A stretch of DNA of 64,000 bases from Brachybacterium sp. P6-10-X1 (GTDB lineage: Bacteria > Actinomycetota > Actinomycetes > Actinomycetales > Dermabacteraceae): the NCBI RefSeq assembly GCF_001969445.1, contig NZ_CP017297.1, forward strand, positions 496,001-560,000, read 5' to 3'. Made by a program: the position numbers and the translations under genes. The notes under the pieces are model-generated. The model had not been told where the DNA came from. It searched no databases and saw nothing but the letters and a program-made list of their open reading frames with translations. This document shows, in pieces, positions 1-10,405 of this stretch. Positions within the stretch are counted from its first letter, which is position 1. Every line of letters starts with the position of its first letter.

Positions 1-1621
1 GCTCGAGGGTCGCCTTCCACGCCTGCGCGGTCTCGTTGGCATCGGCCGGACGCACGATCGAGAGGTTCGGGATCGCGCGGTAGGCGGCCAGGTGCTCGAC
101 CGGCTGGTGGGTGGGGCCGTCCTCGCCCAGGCCGACGGAGTCGTGGGTCCACACGTAGGTGGCCGGGACCTTCATCAGCGAGGCGAGGCGCACGGCGCCG
201 CGCATGTAGTCGGCGAACTGGAAGAAGGTGCCGCCGTAGGGGCGGGTCAGGCCGTGCAGGGAGATTCCCGAGAGGATGGAGCCCATGGCGTGCTCACGGA
301 TGCCGAAGTGCAGCGTGCGGCCGAACTCGTCCCCGGCGAACTCGGCGGAGCCGTACTCCGCCGGGAGGAAGGACGGTTCGCCCTTCATGGTGGTGTTGTT
401 CGAGCCGGCGAGGTCGGCGGAACCGCCCCACAGCTCGGGCATCACCGGGGCGAGGGACTCGAGGACCTTGCCGGAGGCGGCGCGGGTGGCGAGCCCCTTC
501 TCATCGGCCTCGAAGGTCGGGAACGCCTCGGCGAAGCCCGCGGGGAGCTCCCGGGCCCGCAGACGGTCCAGGAGCGCGGCGGCCTCGGCGTTCGCGGAGC
601 GCCAGGCCTGGTAGCCCGTGTCCCATTCGGCCTTGGCGACGGCGGCGCGCTCGGCGAGGGAGCGGGTGTGATCCAGCACGTCCTCGTCGACCTGGAACTG
701 CTGCTGCGGATCGAAGCCGAGGACCTCCTTCAACCCGGCGACGGCCTCGGTGCCGAGCTTGGCCCCGTGCACCGCGTGGTTGCCGGCGAGCTCGGGGATG
801 GGCCAGCCGATGATGGTGCGCAGGCGGATGAACGTCGGCTTGTCGGTGACCTCTTGGGCGGCGAGGATCTCGGCCTTCAGCGCGGCGACGTCCTCGACGT
901 ACACAGAATCGGCCGTGCCGCCGTTCCTCCAGTCGACGGTGCGCACGTCCCAGCCGTAGGCGGCGTAGCGAGCGGCGGTGTCCTCCTGGAAGGCGATGGA
1001 GGTGTCGCCTTCGATGGAGATCTCGTTGTCGTCCCACAGGACGATGAGGTTGCCGAGCTTCTGGGTGCCGGCGAGCGAGCTGGACTCGCTGCTGACACCC
1101 TCCTGGAGGTCGCCGTCGGAGGCGATCACATAGGTGAAGTGGTCGAAGGGGCTGGTGCCCGGCGCGGCCTCGGGGTCCAGCAGGCCGCGCTCGCGGCGCT
1201 GGGCCATCGCCATGCCGACGGCGGAGGAGATGCCCTGGCCGAGAGGGCCGGTGGTGACCTCGACGCCTCGGGTGTGGAAGTTCTCGGGGTGCCCCGGGGT
1301 CTTCGAGCCCCAGGTGCGGAACTCCCCGAGGTCCTTCTTCTCGAGGCCGAAGCCGCCGAGGTAGAGCTGGATGTACTGGGTGAGGCTGGAATGGCCGGCG
1401 GACAGCACGAAGCGGTCGCGCCCGAGCCAGCGCGCATCGGTGGGATCGTGGCGCATCAGGTCCTGGTAGAGCAGGTATGCGGCGGGTGCCAAGCTGATCG
1501 CGGTGCCGGGGTGGCCGTTGCCGACCTTCTCCACCGCGTCCGCGGCGAGGACGCGGACGGTGTCCACCGCCCGCTTGTCGAGCTCGGTCCAGCCCTCGGG
1601 GGCCTTGAACGTTTCGGTCAC
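1..1621 (-). CDS. tkt: Transketolase, 3' end cut by the window edge
   Basis: Transketolase moves two-carbon ketol units between sugar phosphates in the non-oxidative pentose phosphate pathway, using thiamine diphosphate and a divalent metal. About 540 of the roughly 690 residues usual for the family are present. Visible are the N-terminal [13 protein letters not shown] segment, the cofactor-binding [12 protein letters not shown] stretch, and the pyrimidine-domain motifs GIREHAMG and [10 protein letters not shown]. The GTG start is chosen because translation from it gives the typical [20 protein letters not shown] opening and a GGAAG ribosome site lies 8-12 bases upstream. It is transcribed away from ctaB, as in many actinobacteria. 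The C-terminal domain lies outside the window. Confidence 0.97.
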   Translation of the reverse strand, partial: MTETFKAPEGWTELDKRAVDTVRVLAADAVEKVGNGHPGTAISLAPAAYLLYQDLMRHDPTDARWLGRDRFVLSAGHSSLTQYIQLYLGGFGLEKKDLGEFRTWGSKTPGHPENFHTRGVEVTTGPLGQGISSAVGMAMAQRRERGLLDPEAAPGTSPFDHFTYVIASDGDLQEGVSSESSSLAGTQKLGNLIVLWDDNEISIEGDTSIAFQEDTAARYAAYGWDVRTVDWRNGGTADSVYVEDVAALKAEILAAQEVTDKPTFIRLRTIIGWPIPELAGNHAVHGAKLGTEAVAGLKEVLGFDPQQQFQVDEDVLDHTRSLAERAAVAKAEWDTGYQAWRSANAEAAALLDRLRARELPAGFAEAFPTFEADEKGLATRAASGKVLESLAPVMPELWGGSADLAGSNNTTMKGEPSFLPAEYGSAEFAGDEFGRTLHFGIREHAMGSILSGISLHGLTRPYGGTFFQFADYMRGAVRLASLMKVPATYVWTHDSVGLGEDGPTHQPVEHLAAYRAIPNLSIVRPADANETAQAWKATLE

Positions 1622-1939
1622 GTCGAGTGCTTCCTTTCACCGGAGTGCGGCCGCTGCGGCCGCTCGGATGGACTGCTCCGCTCGGCGCGGCCCGACCGGC
1701 GTCCTGCGACGTCGGGACCGCGCGCGGAGCAACGGGTCCACCTTAATGCGAGCAGGCCCGCCGCACATCTTGGTCCAGCCTGTTGCCCTCCGGGCGGACG
1801 TCCGTGCCCCTCGGGTCCCCGGCGCGCCGACGGTGCCGGGACTCACCTCCGTGGTGACTGGGACCTCAGGGGGCGAGCGACTAGACTGGTCGGGTTCACG
1901 CGACGGCAGCGTCGCGCTCAGGAGGAAGGACGGTGGGCG
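1622..1939. promoter_or_regulatory. Divergent tkt/ctaB intergenic region
   Basis: This 318-base gap separates two divergent genes and must hold both promoters. For ctaB a TAGACT hexamer at 1882-1887 is a plausible -10 box, but I see no convincing -35 partner at the usual spacing. A GGAGGAAGG ribosome site precedes the ctaB GTG. An open frame running through the gap from the far side of tkt is the antisense shadow of tkt and not a gene. Confidence 0.35.
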
Positions 1940-2902
1940 GTGACCGCCACCCAGGGAGCTTCGGTCCGGGACTCGGGTCAGGGCGGTGATCGCACCCCTC
2001 GGCGCCATGATCGGACGGCGCGGTCGGTGCTCGGGGCGTACGTGGCGCTGACGAAACCCCGCATCATCGAGCTGTTGCTCATCACCACCATCCCCACCAT
2101 GTTCCTGGCGGCGGGCGGCTTCCCGTCCCTGTGGCTGATCATGGCGACGGTCGTCGGGGGCTATCTGGCGGCAGGCGGCGCGAACGCGCTGAACATGTTC
2201 CTGGAGCGGGACATCGACGCGATGATGAAGCGCACCCGCCATCGGCCGATCCCCTCGGGGGCGGTCTCGCCCCGTGCGGCCCTCGTCTTCGGCCTGTCCC
2301 TCTCCGTGATCTCGGCGATCTGGCTGGGCGTGCTCGTCAACTGGGCCTCGGCTGCTCTCGCCGTCGGCGCGATCCTGCTGTACGTCGTCTTCTACACGAT
2401 GATCCTCAAGCGCCGCACCAGCCAGAACATCGTCTGGGGCGGAGTGGCCGGCTGCATGCCGGTGCTGATCGGCTGGTCGGCCGTGACCGGCACCGTCTCC
2501 TGGACCGCCGTGCTGCTGTTCCTGGTGGTCTTCTTCTGGACCCCGCCGCACTACTGGCCGCTGGCCGAGAAGTTCAATCGCGACTACGCGGCCGCCGGGG
2601 TGCCGATGCTCCCCGTGGTCGCCTCCCGCACCACCGTCGCCCGCCAGATGGTCATGCACACCGTGGCGATGATCGCCGCGAGCCTGGCGATCATCCCGCT
2701 GGGACACACCGGATGGGTCTACGCCGTCAGCGCCGTCGCCGTCGGCGCCTGGTTCGCCTTCCTGGTCATCCGCTACACGGTCCGGGTCGGCAAGGGCCTC
2801 AGCGGCAAGAAGCTCGGCCCGATGGTCGTCTTCCACGGGTCGATCACGTACCTCACGCTGCTGTTCGTCGCCCTCGCGATCGATCCCTTCGTGCACCTGT
2901 GA
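1940..2902 (+). CDS. ctaB: Haem O synthase (protohaem IX farnesyltransferase)
   Basis: An integral membrane prenyltransferase of the UbiA superfamily that transfers a farnesyl group to haem B, giving haem O for haem-copper oxidases. The frame encodes about 320 residues. The prenyl-diphosphate-binding motif appears as [19 protein letters not shown] near residue 90, and a second Asp-rich loop as [13 protein letters not shown]. Several hydrophobic spans follow, including [16 protein letters not shown]. The frame is open far upstream, but homology begins only after this GTG, which sits 10 bases behind a GGAGGAAGG ribosome site. Its position divergent from transketolase is the common actinobacterial arrangement. 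Confidence 0.95.
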   Translation: MTATQGASVRDSGQGGDRTPRRHDRTARSVLGAYVALTKPRIIELLLITTIPTMFLAAGGFPSLWLIMATVVGGYLAAGGANALNMFLERDIDAMMKRTRHRPIPSGAVSPRAALVFGLSLSVISAIWLGVLVNWASAALAVGAILLYVVFYTMILKRRTSQNIVWGGVAGCMPVLIGWSAVTGTVSWTAVLLFLVVFFWTPPHYWPLAEKFNRDYAAAGVPMLPVVASRTTVARQMVMHTVAMIAASLAIIPLGHTGWVYAVSAVAVGAWFAFLVIRYTVRVGKGLSGKKLGPMVVFHGSITYLTLLFVALAIDPFVHL

Positions 2903-3897
2903 GTCCCGGCGGCGGTCCGAACCCCTTCGGGGAGCCGTCGCTGCGCCCCGGGGACCGGCGGATCCTCGAGCAGTACCTCAGCCATCTGCGCATCGAGCGC
3001 GGACTGGCCGCCAACACGCTGGCCGCCTATCGGCGCGATCTCGAGCGCTACCTGCGTCATCTCGCCCGCGAGGACGTCGACCTCGCAGCGGTCGAGCCGG
3101 AACGGCTGACCGCCTGGCTGCAGGCCCTGCGCACCGGGGTCGACGGGGGCACCATGTACTCGGCCGCCTCGGCGGCGCGATCCCTGGCCGCTGTCCGGGG
3201 TCTGCACGCCTTCCTCGACGACGAGCGGGTCTCCCGCACCGGGGACCCCACCCGCGTGGTCCCCACCCCTTCCCTGCCCGGGCGGCTGCCGCACCCGCTG
3301 GCCCTGGATCAGGTCGAGGCGCTGCTGGAGGCGGCCGGACGCCCCGGGACCGGGCGCGACGCCGCAGAACGGGCGCTGCGGGACCGGGCGCTGCTGGAGA
3401 TCCTCTACGGGATCGGGGCGCGCATCTCCGAGGCGACGGGCCTCGACCTCGACGACGTCGACCGCGACCAGCGCTCCGCGATCCTGCGGGGCAAGGGGGA
3501 CAAGCAGCGGGTGGTGCCCGTGGGGCGGTACGCCCTCGAGGCGCTGGACGCCTATCTCACCCGCGGGCGGCCGACGCTCGCGCGCCGCGGCGCCGGCACT
3601 CCCGCCGTCTTCCTCGGGTCCCGGGGCACCCGGCTGACCCGGCAGGCGGCCTGGCAGGTCGTGCAGCGGGCAGCCGGGGAGGCCGACCTCGCGGATCTTC
3701 CCGAGCCGATCAGCCCGCACACGCTGCGCCACTCCTACGCCACGCACCTGCTGCACGGGGGAGCGGACGTGCGCAGCGTGCAGGAGCTGCTGGGGCACGC
3801 CTCGGTCACCACGACCCAGCTGTACACGCAGGTCACGGTCGATTCCTTGCGGGAGACCCATGCCGGAGCCCATCCTCGGGCCCGACGAGGGGCTTAG
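2899..3897 (+). CDS. xerD: Site-specific tyrosine recombinase XerD
   Basis: XerD works with XerC at the dif site to resolve chromosome dimers before cell division. The 332-residue product has the N-terminal SAM-like core-binding domain ([20 protein letters not shown]) and the C-terminal catalytic domain. The catalytic Arg is in [12 protein letters not shown], the HxxR motif in [12 protein letters not shown], and the final His and Tyr in [14 protein letters not shown]. The GTG start overlaps the ctaB stop by four bases (GTGA), which suggests translational coupling. XerD followed by a ParA-type gene and rluB is a typical chromosomal order, so this is the housekeeping enzyme and not one of the mobile-element integrases farther right. 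Confidence 0.95.
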   Translation: MSPGGGPNPFGEPSLRPGDRRILEQYLSHLRIERGLAANTLAAYRRDLERYLRHLAREDVDLAAVEPERLTAWLQALRTGVDGGTMYSAASAARSLAAVRGLHAFLDDERVSRTGDPTRVVPTPSLPGRLPHPLALDQVEALLEAAGRPGTGRDAAERALRDRALLEILYGIGARISEATGLDLDDVDRDQRSAILRGKGDKQRVVPVGRYALEALDAYLTRGRPTLARRGAGTPAVFLGSRGTRLTRQAAWQVVQRAAGEADLADLPEPISPHTLRHSYATHLLHGGADVRSVQELLGHASVTTTQLYTQVTVDSLRETHAGAHPRARRGA

Positions 3898-4061
3898 ACT
3901 TGACTCCCACGACGACCTCGCCCCGCGACGGCCGTCGTCCCCTTGACGCCGACGGCTGCCCGCAACCGTCGCTCCCGGGGCTGGGGCCCGTCCCGTACCG
4001 TGCACGGGGCGGCATCTCCCGGCCGCGCACCAGACCACGACGCCGACGACAGGACACCGAC

Positions 4062-4934
4062 GTGAGCTCGACCTCCAACCAGCAGCTGGACATCGACCTC
4101 GGTCCCACCGGCCGTCCGATGCCGGAGCTGCCGGAGCCAGCCCCGCTCGACGACCACGGACCGGCCCGGATCATCTCGATGGTCAACCAGAAGGGCGGGG
4201 TGGGCAAGACCACCAGCGTCATCAACCTCGGCGCCGCGCTCGCGGAGCTGGGGCGCAAGGTGCTGCTGGTGGACCTCGACCCGCAGGGCGCGCTGACCGC
4301 CGGGATGGGCGTGAACCCCTACGACCTCGACGTGACCGTCTACAACCTGCTGATGGAGCGGGGGCACGACGTGCGCGACGTGATCCGCTCCACCGGCACC
4401 GACGACGTCGACGTGCTGCCGGCCAACATCGACCTCTCCGCCGCGGAGGTGACCCTGGTCAACGAGGTCGCCCGCGAGATGGCGCTGGCGCGGGTGCTGC
4501 GCCCGGTCGCCGAGGACTACGACGTGATCCTCATCGACTGCCAGCCGTCCCTGGGCCTGCTGACCGTCAACGCGCTCGCCGCCAGCCATGGCGTGATGAT
4601 CCCGCTGGAAGCGGAGTACTTCGCGCTGCGCGGCGTGGCCCTGCTGGTGGAGACCATCGAGAAGGTCCAGGACCGCATCAACCCGCGCCTGGAGATGGAC
4701 GGCATCGTGATCACGATGTTCGACCCCCGGACCCTGCACGCCCGCGAGGTCTGCCAGCGCGTCGTGGAGGCCTTCCCCGACAAGGTCTTCCACACGACCA
4801 TCAACCGCACCGTGAAGTTCCCCGACGCCTCCGTGGCCGCCGAGCCCATCATCTCCTTCGCCGGCTCGACGAAGGGCGCCGACGCCTACCGGCAGCTGGC
4901 CCGGGAGCTGATCTCCCGCGGCGCGGCCGCCTGA
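4062..4934 (+). CDS. ParA/Soj-type ATPase
   Basis: A MinD/ParA superfamily ATPase of 290 residues. The deviant Walker A motif is QKGGVGKTTSVINL near residue 45, followed by LLVDLDPQGALT and the Walker B-like DVILIDCQPSLG. This class of ParA sits with xerD, scpA, scpB and rluB in many Gram-positive genomes and is thought to help chromosome organisation. The GTG at 4062 is chosen over an earlier in-frame TTG near 3900, since the extra stretch is Pro/Arg-rich and unlike the family. The gene overlaps rluB by one base. No ParB partner and no scpAB lie here. Confidence 0.9.
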   Translation: MSSTSNQQLDIDLGPTGRPMPELPEPAPLDDHGPARIISMVNQKGGVGKTTSVINLGAALAELGRKVLLVDLDPQGALTAGMGVNPYDLDVTVYNLLMERGHDVRDVIRSTGTDDVDVLPANIDLSAAEVTLVNEVAREMALARVLRPVAEDYDVILIDCQPSLGLLTVNALAASHGVMIPLEAEYFALRGVALLVETIEKVQDRINPRLEMDGIVITMFDPRTLHAREVCQRVVEAFPDKVFHTTINRTVKFPDASVAAEPIISFAGSTKGADAYRQLARELISRGAAA

Positions 4935-5815
4935 TGGCGACGAAGGGCTCCGGGGCGACGGGGCGCGGGAGACGCCGCCGCAGCGCCTTCACCCCGCCAC
5001 GCACCGTGCGCCTGCGCGACGACCAGGGTGCTCGCGTGGCTGCGGCACCCGAGGAGCAGGGCTCGGACGGCGACCTCCACCGCGAGGGAGGGGAGCGGCT
5101 GCAGAAGGTCCTGGCGCGGGCGGGTTTCGGGTCCCGGCGGGCCTGCGAGACGCTGATCTCGACGGGGCGGGTCACGGTCGACGGGACGAGCGTGCAGGAG
5201 CAGGGCGTGCGGATCGACCCCGCGACCCAGGTGGTCCATGTCGACGGCCGCCGCCTCCAGTTGGACACCGAGAAGCTGACCGTCGTGCTGAACAAACCCC
5301 GGCACGTGGTCTCCGCGATGAGCGACCCCGAGGGGCGTCGCGACCTCACCGAGTTCTCCGAGCGCTTCGCCCGGCGGCTCTACCACGTCGGTCGGCTGGA
5401 CTACGAGACCGAGGGTCTGCTGCTGCTGACGAACGACGGCGAGCTCGCACACCGGCTGACCCACCCCAGTTTCCTGGTCGAGAAGACCTACGTCTGCCGC
5501 TTCGACGCCCCCGGCGGTCCGCCGCGGTCCCTGGTGCGGACGCTACGGGACGGCGTCGAGCTCGACGACGGCCCGGCCCGCGCCGACTCCGCCCGGGTGC
5601 TCGCCCAGGACGGCCGGGAGGCCGTCGTCGAGGTCACGCTCCACGAGGGCCGCAACCGGATCGTGCGGCGCATGTTCGCCTCCCAGGGCTTCGAGCTGAC
5701 CACCCTGGTGCGGACGCGGATCGGCCCCGTGCTCCTCGGTGACCTCGGCGCGGGGGAGACCCGCGAGCTGACCGGTCGGGAGCTCGGCACCCTGATGGCC
5801 GAGGTCGGGCTGTGA
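4934..5815 (+). CDS. rluB: 23S rRNA pseudouridine synthase (RluB type)
   Basis: RsuA/RluB-family enzyme that isomerises a uridine in 23S rRNA to pseudouridine. It has 293 residues: a basic, poorly conserved N-terminal extension of about 50 residues, an S4 RNA-binding domain (LQKVLARAGFGSRRACETL), then the catalytic domain with the Asp-containing motif VGRLDYETEGLLLLTNDG and the downstream GRNRIVRRMF motif. Its ATG overlaps the parA stop by one base (TGATG), so the two are probably co-translated. In many relatives scpA and scpB separate these genes; here they adjoin directly. Confidence 0.93.
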   Translation: MATKGSGATGRGRRRRSAFTPPRTVRLRDDQGARVAAAPEEQGSDGDLHREGGERLQKVLARAGFGSRRACETLISTGRVTVDGTSVQEQGVRIDPATQVVHVDGRRLQLDTEKLTVVLNKPRHVVSAMSDPEGRRDLTEFSERFARRLYHVGRLDYETEGLLLLTNDGELAHRLTHPSFLVEKTYVCRFDAPGGPPRSLVRTLRDGVELDDGPARADSARVLAQDGREAVVEVTLHEGRNRIVRRMFASQGFELTTLVRTRIGPVLLGDLGAGETRELTGRELGTLMAEVGL

Positions 5816-6921
5816 CCGCACTGGTGCCGTCCCCGGTGCGGATCATCGGCACCGGGCTGATCGGCGGATCCCTCGGGATGGCGCTGCGCCGCTCCGGTGC
5901 CCGGGTGCAGGTCGAGGACGTCTCCCCGGGCACCACCGCGCTGGCCGTCGAGCTCGGCGTCGGCACCGCGCCCACCGCGCAGGACCCCGACCCCGCCCTC
6001 GTGGTCGTCGCCGCCCCGCCGGACGTGACCGCGCGGATCGTCGCCGAGAGCCTGCGCCGCTGGCCCCGGGCCCTGGTCACCGACGTCGCCAGCGTCAAGC
6101 AGATCGTGCTCGAGGGCGTGCGCCATCACGCCGACCCCGAGGACCTGCCGCGGTACATCGGGGCGCACCCCATGGCCGGCCGCGAGGTCTCCGGGGTGAT
6201 CGCCGCCCGCGGCGACCTGTTCCAGGGCCGGCCCTTCGTGGTCGCCCCCCACGAGGACACCCGGCCCGAGGCGGTCAGCGCGCTCAAGGGGCTGGCCACC
6301 GAGATCGGCTCGGTCCCCGTCGTGATGCGGCCCTCCGCCCACGACCTCGCCGTCGCCCACGTCTCCCACGCGCCGCAGGTGCTCGCCAGTCTGCTGGCCA
6401 CGAGCCTGCTCGCACCCGACGAGGCCGCCCTCGCACTGGCCGGGCAGGGGCTGCGCGACACCACCCGCATCGCCGACTCCGATCCGCGGCTGTGGGTCGA
6501 GATCCTCGGGGCGAACGCCGCGGCCGTCTCGACGGTGCTCGAGGAGGTGCGCACGCGGCTGGACGACGTGCTCGCGGCCCTGGGGACCATGCAGGGGGAC
6601 CCGGACCCGGCCGTCGGCTCCCGGCGGGCCCTGGCGGAGCTGATCGCCGACGGGAACCGCGGGGTGCGCCGCATCCCCGGCAAGCACGGCGGGGCCACGG
6701 ACGCCTTCGCGACGTTGACCGTGCTGGTGCCGGACCGCCCCGGGGAGCTGGCCCGCCTGCTGACCGAGATCGGCGAGATCGGGGTCAATCTCGAGGACCT
6801 CCGCCTGGAGCACGAGCTGGGTCGGGAGGTGGGCCTCGCCCACGTCGCCGTGGACGCCGCCCGTGAGGACCTGCTCACGAGATCTCTCGCGGAACGCGGG
6901 TGGAGGGTCGCCGACGCCTGA
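5812..6921 (+). CDS. tyrA: Prephenate dehydrogenase with C-terminal ACT domain
   Basis: Oxidatively decarboxylates prephenate to 4-hydroxyphenylpyruvate in tyrosine synthesis. The Rossmann fold opens with [19 protein letters not shown] at residue 10. The substrate-binding stretch [13 protein letters not shown] and the helical dimerisation domain follow. A C-terminal ACT domain ([20 protein letters not shown], about residues 305-365) probably gives feedback control by an aromatic amino acid. The GTG start overlaps the rluB stop by four bases. At 369 residues it is normal for an ACT-containing TyrA. Confidence 0.94.
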   Translation: MTALVPSPVRIIGTGLIGGSLGMALRRSGARVQVEDVSPGTTALAVELGVGTAPTAQDPDPALVVVAAPPDVTARIVAESLRRWPRALVTDVASVKQIVLEGVRHHADPEDLPRYIGAHPMAGREVSGVIAARGDLFQGRPFVVAPHEDTRPEAVSALKGLATEIGSVPVVMRPSAHDLAVAHVSHAPQVLASLLATSLLAPDEAALALAGQGLRDTTRIADSDPRLWVEILGANAAAVSTVLEEVRTRLDDVLAALGTMQGDPDPAVGSRRALAELIADGNRGVRRIPGKHGGATDAFATLTVLVPDRPGELARLLTEIGEIGVNLEDLRLEHELGREVGLAHVAVDAAREDLLTRSLAERGWRVADA

Positions 6922-6941
6922 GCGCCCCGTATCCTTGCCGG

Positions 6942-9200
6942 ATGCACACCAGCGCTCCGCACGACCCCTCCGCCCCCGCGAGCCCGGGCCTCGGCCAGGG
7001 CATCACCATCGCGATCGACGGCCCGGCCGGCTCGGGCAAGTCGAGCGTCTCCCGGCTCGTCGCCGAGGCGCTGGACGGAGGCATCCTCGACACCGGGGCG
7101 ATGTACCGTGCCGTCACCTGGAGCTGCCTCGACGGCGACGTCGACCTGGCGGACCGCGAGGCCGTCGCCGCGGTGGCCGAGGCGATCGACCTGGACCTCG
7201 GCACGGATCCCGCCGGCGCGACCGTCGTCGTGGGGGGCATCGACATCACCGCCGAGATCCGCACCGAGCGCATCTCCCAGCGGGTCAGCGACGTCGCCAC
7301 CAACACCCTGGTGCGCGCCATCCTGCAGCGCCGACAGCGCGAGGTCCTGTTCGCCACCGCCGACGCCCGCGGGTTCTGTGTCGCCGAGGGCCGCGACATC
7401 ACCACCGTCGTCGCCCCCGATGCCCACGTCCGCGTGCTGCTGACCGCCTCCGACGAGGAGCGCATGCGTCGCCGCGCCGCCGAGCTGGATCTCGAGGACA
7501 GCGCGGACACCCGCGCCCGGATGGCCGACCAGGTGCTGCGGCGGGATCGGGACGACTCCACCGTCTCCGAGTTCCTCACCGCCGCCGAAGGGGTCGACAC
7601 GGTCGACACCACCGGGCTCGGGATCGAGGACGTCGTCGAACAGGTGCTGATGCGTGTCGCCGCCGCCGAGACCGCCCGGGAGGAGCAGCTGCACGGCAGC
7701 GCGGAGGCGGCACCTGCCGCATCGGCGCCCGCGTGGCCCGGGTCCGCTGCCGCCGATCCCGACGGCTCCTCGGATCAGGAGCTCGAGGCCGCCCTGCGGG
7801 TCGGTCTCGAGGACTACGAGCTGGACGAGACGGACCGGGAGCTGCTCGAGGGCGGCGACGGCGATGCCGCGCCGGCCGCCGCGCCGCGGAACCTGCCCGT
7901 CGTCGCCGTCGTGGGCCGGCCGAATGTCGGCAAGTCCACCCTGGTCAACCGCATCCTGGGCCGGCGCGAGGCCGTGGTCGAGGACCAGCCCGGGGTCACC
8001 CGCGACCGCGTGTTCTACGAGGCCGAATGGTCCGGCAAGGACTTCTGGCTGGTCGACACCGGAGGCTGGGAGGACCGCGTCCAGGGCATGGCGTACCGGG
8101 TGGCCGAGCAGGCCGAGGTCGCGGTCTCCCTGGCCGACGTCGTGCTGTTCATCGTCGATGCGAATGTCGGCATCACCACGACCGACGAGCAGCTGCTGCG
8201 GGTGCTGCGCCGCGCGGACCGTCCGGTGGTGCTGGTCGCGAACAAGGTCGACGACCAGCGCGGAGAGCTCGAGGCCGCCGCCCTGTGGAACCTCGGGCTG
8301 GGGGAGCCGCACCCGGTCTCGGCGCTGCACGGCCGCGGATCCGGCGATCTGCTGGACGCGATGCTCGAGGCGATGCCCGAGGAGGGTCGGGGCGGGGCCG
8401 TCGATCGTGGTCCGCGCCGCATCGCCCTGGTGGGCCGCCCGAACGTCGGCAAGTCGTCCTTGCTCAACCGCCTCGCGCGGGAGCGACGGGTCGTCGTCGA
8501 CGACGTCGCCGGCACCACGCGCGACCCGGTCGACGAGAGGATCACCCTCGGCGGCAGGGACTGGACGTTCGTCGACACCGCGGGCATCCGGCGTCGCGTG
8601 CTGCAGTCGCAGGGCGCGGACTACTACGCCTCGCTGCGCACGCGCGCCGCGCTGGACCGGGCCGAGGTCGCCGTGGTGCTCCTGGAGGCGAACGAGCCGA
8701 TCTCCACCCAGGACCTCAAGATCATCGACATGGTGCTCGAGTCCGGCAGGGCACTGGTGTTGGCCTTCAACAAATGGGACCTACTGGACGAGGAGCGCCA
8801 CGCCCAGCTCGAACGGGAGATCGAGCAGGATCTCGGCCACGTCGCCTGGGCCCCCCGGGTCAACATCTCCGCCGAGACCGGGCGTCACGCCGAGAAGCTG
8901 GTCCCCGCCCTGGACGAGGCACTCCGGTCCTGGGACCGACGCATCCCCACCGGTCGCCTGAACGCCTTCCTCGGCGCGCTGGTCGCCGCGCACCCGCACC
9001 CGCTCCGGGGCGGCAAGCAGTCGAGGATCCTGTTCGCGACGCAGGCACGCACCCGTCCTCCCCGCTTCGTCATCTTCGCCAGCGGATTCCTCGAACACGG
9101 ATACCGCCGCTTCATCGAGCGGCGCCTGCGGGAGGACTTCGAGTTCACCGGCTCCCCGATCGTCATCGGCGTGCGGATCCGGGAGAAGAGACGACGCTGA
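6942..9200 (+). CDS. cmk-der: Fused cytidylate kinase - GTPase Der
   Basis: A single 752-residue frame joins two enzymes that are usually encoded by neighbouring genes. Residues 1-230 are cytidylate kinase (CMP/dCMP to the diphosphate): P-loop [20 protein letters not shown], then [11 protein letters not shown] and GRDITTVV. An acidic Ala/Glu-rich linker spans about residues 235-315. Residues 320-752 are Der (EngA), with two G domains ([15 protein letters not shown] and [15 protein letters not shown]), NKVD and NKWD specificity motifs and the C-terminal KH-like domain, needed for 50S ribosome assembly. No frameshift or stop interrupts the join. The ATG is 20 bases behind the tyrA stop. Confidence 0.95.
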   Translation: MHTSAPHDPSAPASPGLGQGITIAIDGPAGSGKSSVSRLVAEALDGGILDTGAMYRAVTWSCLDGDVDLADREAVAAVAEAIDLDLGTDPAGATVVVGGIDITAEIRTERISQRVSDVATNTLVRAILQRRQREVLFATADARGFCVAEGRDITTVVAPDAHVRVLLTASDEERMRRRAAELDLEDSADTRARMADQVLRRDRDDSTVSEFLTAAEGVDTVDTTGLGIEDVVEQVLMRVAAAETAREEQLHGSAEAAPAASAPAWPGSAAADPDGSSDQELEAALRVGLEDYELDETDRELLEGGDGDAAPAAAPRNLPVVAVVGRPNVGKSTLVNRILGRREAVVEDQPGVTRDRVFYEAEWSGKDFWLVDTGGWEDRVQGMAYRVAEQAEVAVSLADVVLFIVDANVGITTTDEQLLRVLRRADRPVVLVANKVDDQRGELEAAALWNLGLGEPHPVSALHGRGSGDLLDAMLEAMPEEGRGGAVDRGPRRIALVGRPNVGKSSLLNRLARERRVVVDDVAGTTRDPVDERITLGGRDWTFVDTAGIRRRVLQSQGADYYASLRTRAALDRAEVAVVLLEANEPISTQDLKIIDMVLESGRALVLAFNKWDLLDEERHAQLEREIEQDLGHVAWAPRVNISAETGRHAEKLVPALDEALRSWDRRIPTGRLNAFLGALVAAHPHPLRGGKQSRILFATQARTRPPRFVIFASGFLEHGYRRFIERRLREDFEFTGSPIVIGVRIREKRRR

Positions 9201-9254
9201 TCACAGGCATGCCGTGAGTGGGCACACGTCAGGACAGCCAGTAGTGTGGGCCCC

Positions 9255-9746
9255 ATGAGCAGCTCGAACGACCACGGCCCCTGGGACCCCCACGGGGGGC
9301 CGCAGGACGGCCGGCAGGATCCGTACGGCTCGGACCGGCAGACCTGGTCCCCGGCGGGCGACGGCTTCCCGATGGCCTCGGGCCCGTACGGCCCCGGTGC
9401 GGCGGGCCCTTACGGCTCCGGTGCGGCGGGCCCCTACGGCTCCGGTGTCCCGCAGCCGGGCCCCGGCGGACCGGCTCCCGCAGGTGCTGCGCCGGGCGTT
9501 CCCGGTGGGCAGGGCCAGAGCCGCCTGCTGGTCGGCCTGATGGGCATCTTCTTCGGCGGCCTCGGGGTGCACCGGTTCCTCATGGGGTACACGACCATCG
9601 GGCTGGTCCAGGTCCTGGTGAGCGTGCTCAGCTGCTTCCTGCTGTACCCGTTCGTCCAGATCTGGGGGCTCGTCGAGGGCACCCTGGTGCTCGCGAGGTC
9701 GGAGTCCTTCCAGCGCGATGCGCACGGCCGCCCCCTGGCTGACTGA
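9255..9746 (+). CDS. TM2-domain membrane protein with Gly/Pro/Tyr repeats
   Basis: A 163-residue protein. The first 90 residues are low-complexity and Gly/Pro-rich, with a repeated GPYGSGAA unit encoded by near-identical tandem DNA at about 9388-9450. The rest is a TM2 domain: two membrane spans, with the conserved turn GIFFGGLGVHRFLMGY between residues 95 and 115. TM2 proteins are common in actinobacteria; no biochemical role is established that I could assign. The ATG at 9255 is preferred; an in-frame GTG three codons earlier is possible. A TAGTGT hexamer just upstream may be a -10 box for a nearly leaderless transcript. Confidence 0.75.
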   Translation: MSSSNDHGPWDPHGGPQDGRQDPYGSDRQTWSPAGDGFPMASGPYGPGAAGPYGSGAAGPYGSGVPQPGPGGPAPAGAAPGVPGGQGQSRLLVGLMGIFFGGLGVHRFLMGYTTIGLVQVLVSVLSCFLLYPFVQIWGLVEGTLVLARSESFQRDAHGRPLAD

Positions 9747-9779
9747 CGCCGCATCCCGCGACCCACGAGGACCTTCACG

Positions 9780-9926
9780 ATGAGCTACCCGTCCCCGGGC
9801 CCCACCGCTGATCTCGGCGCGCTCCGGCCCCACGCGATCCGACCCCACGCGATCCGGCTGGACGCGGACGTCACCGTCGTGGGCGTGGTCCTCGGCGTGA
9901 CGCCGATCCCGCTGACGGGTGGCTGA
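9780..9926 (+). CDS. Possible 48-residue protein of unknown function
   Basis: A short ATG frame follows a GAGGA ribosome-like site in the gap between the TM2 and Nudix genes. The product begins MSYPSPGPTADLG, contains a twice-repeated RPHAI unit from a 14-base tandem repeat (CCCCACGCGATCCG type), and ends in a short hydrophobic stretch (VTVVGVVLGVTPIPLTG). MSYP openings occur in small actinobacterial membrane proteins, so it may be the remnant of a longer gene. No family is recognised. Confidence 0.3.
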   Translation: MSYPSPGPTADLGALRPHAIRPHAIRLDADVTVVGVVLGVTPIPLTGG

Positions 9927-9931
9927 GGCGC

Positions 9932-10405
9932 ATGGCCGCCCCTGATTTCGTGCTCGCCCTGCGAGATAAGATCGGTCATGAGCTGCTGTGGCTCCCGGGC
10001 GTCACCGCGATCGTGCTCGATCGCGAGCGCGCCCGCATGCTCGCGGTGCGTCGGGCGGACAACGGCGCCTGGACCCCCGTGACCGGGATCATCGACCCGG
10101 GCGAGGAACCGGCGGCGGCCGCGGTCCGCGAGGTCGCCGAGGAGGCCGGGGTCGACTGCACCCCGCTGCGCCTGCTGGACGTGCGCACGCTGCCGCCGAT
10201 CACCCATCCGAACGGCGACCGCGCCCAGTACCTGGACCTGTGCTTCCTGTGCGAGCACACCGGCGGCGAGCCCGTCCCGGCCGACGGGGAGAACACCGAG
10301 GCACGCTGGTTCCCGATCGGCGAACCTCCCCTGCTGAACACGCGCTTCACCGAGCAGCTCCAGCTCGCCCTCGCCGACGGCCTGTCGGCGCGCTTCCGCG
10401 CATGA
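9932..10405 (+). CDS. Nudix hydrolase
   Basis: A 157-residue Nudix-fold pyrophosphohydrolase. The complete Nudix box lies at about residues 52-74, with the spacing GX5EX7REUXEEXGU (GIIDPGEEP, then REVAEEAGV). The substrate cannot be inferred; family members act on nucleoside diphosphates linked to another group. The gene starts six bases after the small open frame before it and overlaps the next gene by four bases (ATGA), so it is probably co-expressed with that unknown protein. Confidence 0.9.
   Translation: MAAPDFVLALRDKIGHELLWLPGVTAIVLDRERARMLAVRRADNGAWTPVTGIIDPGEEPAAAAVREVAEEAGVDCTPLRLLDVRTLPPITHPNGDRAQYLDLCFLCEHTGGEPVPADGENTEARWFPIGEPPLLNTRFTEQLQLALADGLSARFRA

Noticed and set aside
92..1939. 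Long open frame upstream of and in frame with ctaB
   Set aside because: It is the complementary reading of the transketolase gene; its Gly/Val/Ala-rich product has no homology, and ctaB homology and a ribosome site begin at 1940.
3900..4061. N-terminal extension of the ParA-like ATPase from an upstream TTG
   Set aside because: The 54 extra residues are Pro/Arg-rich and unlike the family; the GTG at 4062 has an AGGA site and gives a normal length.
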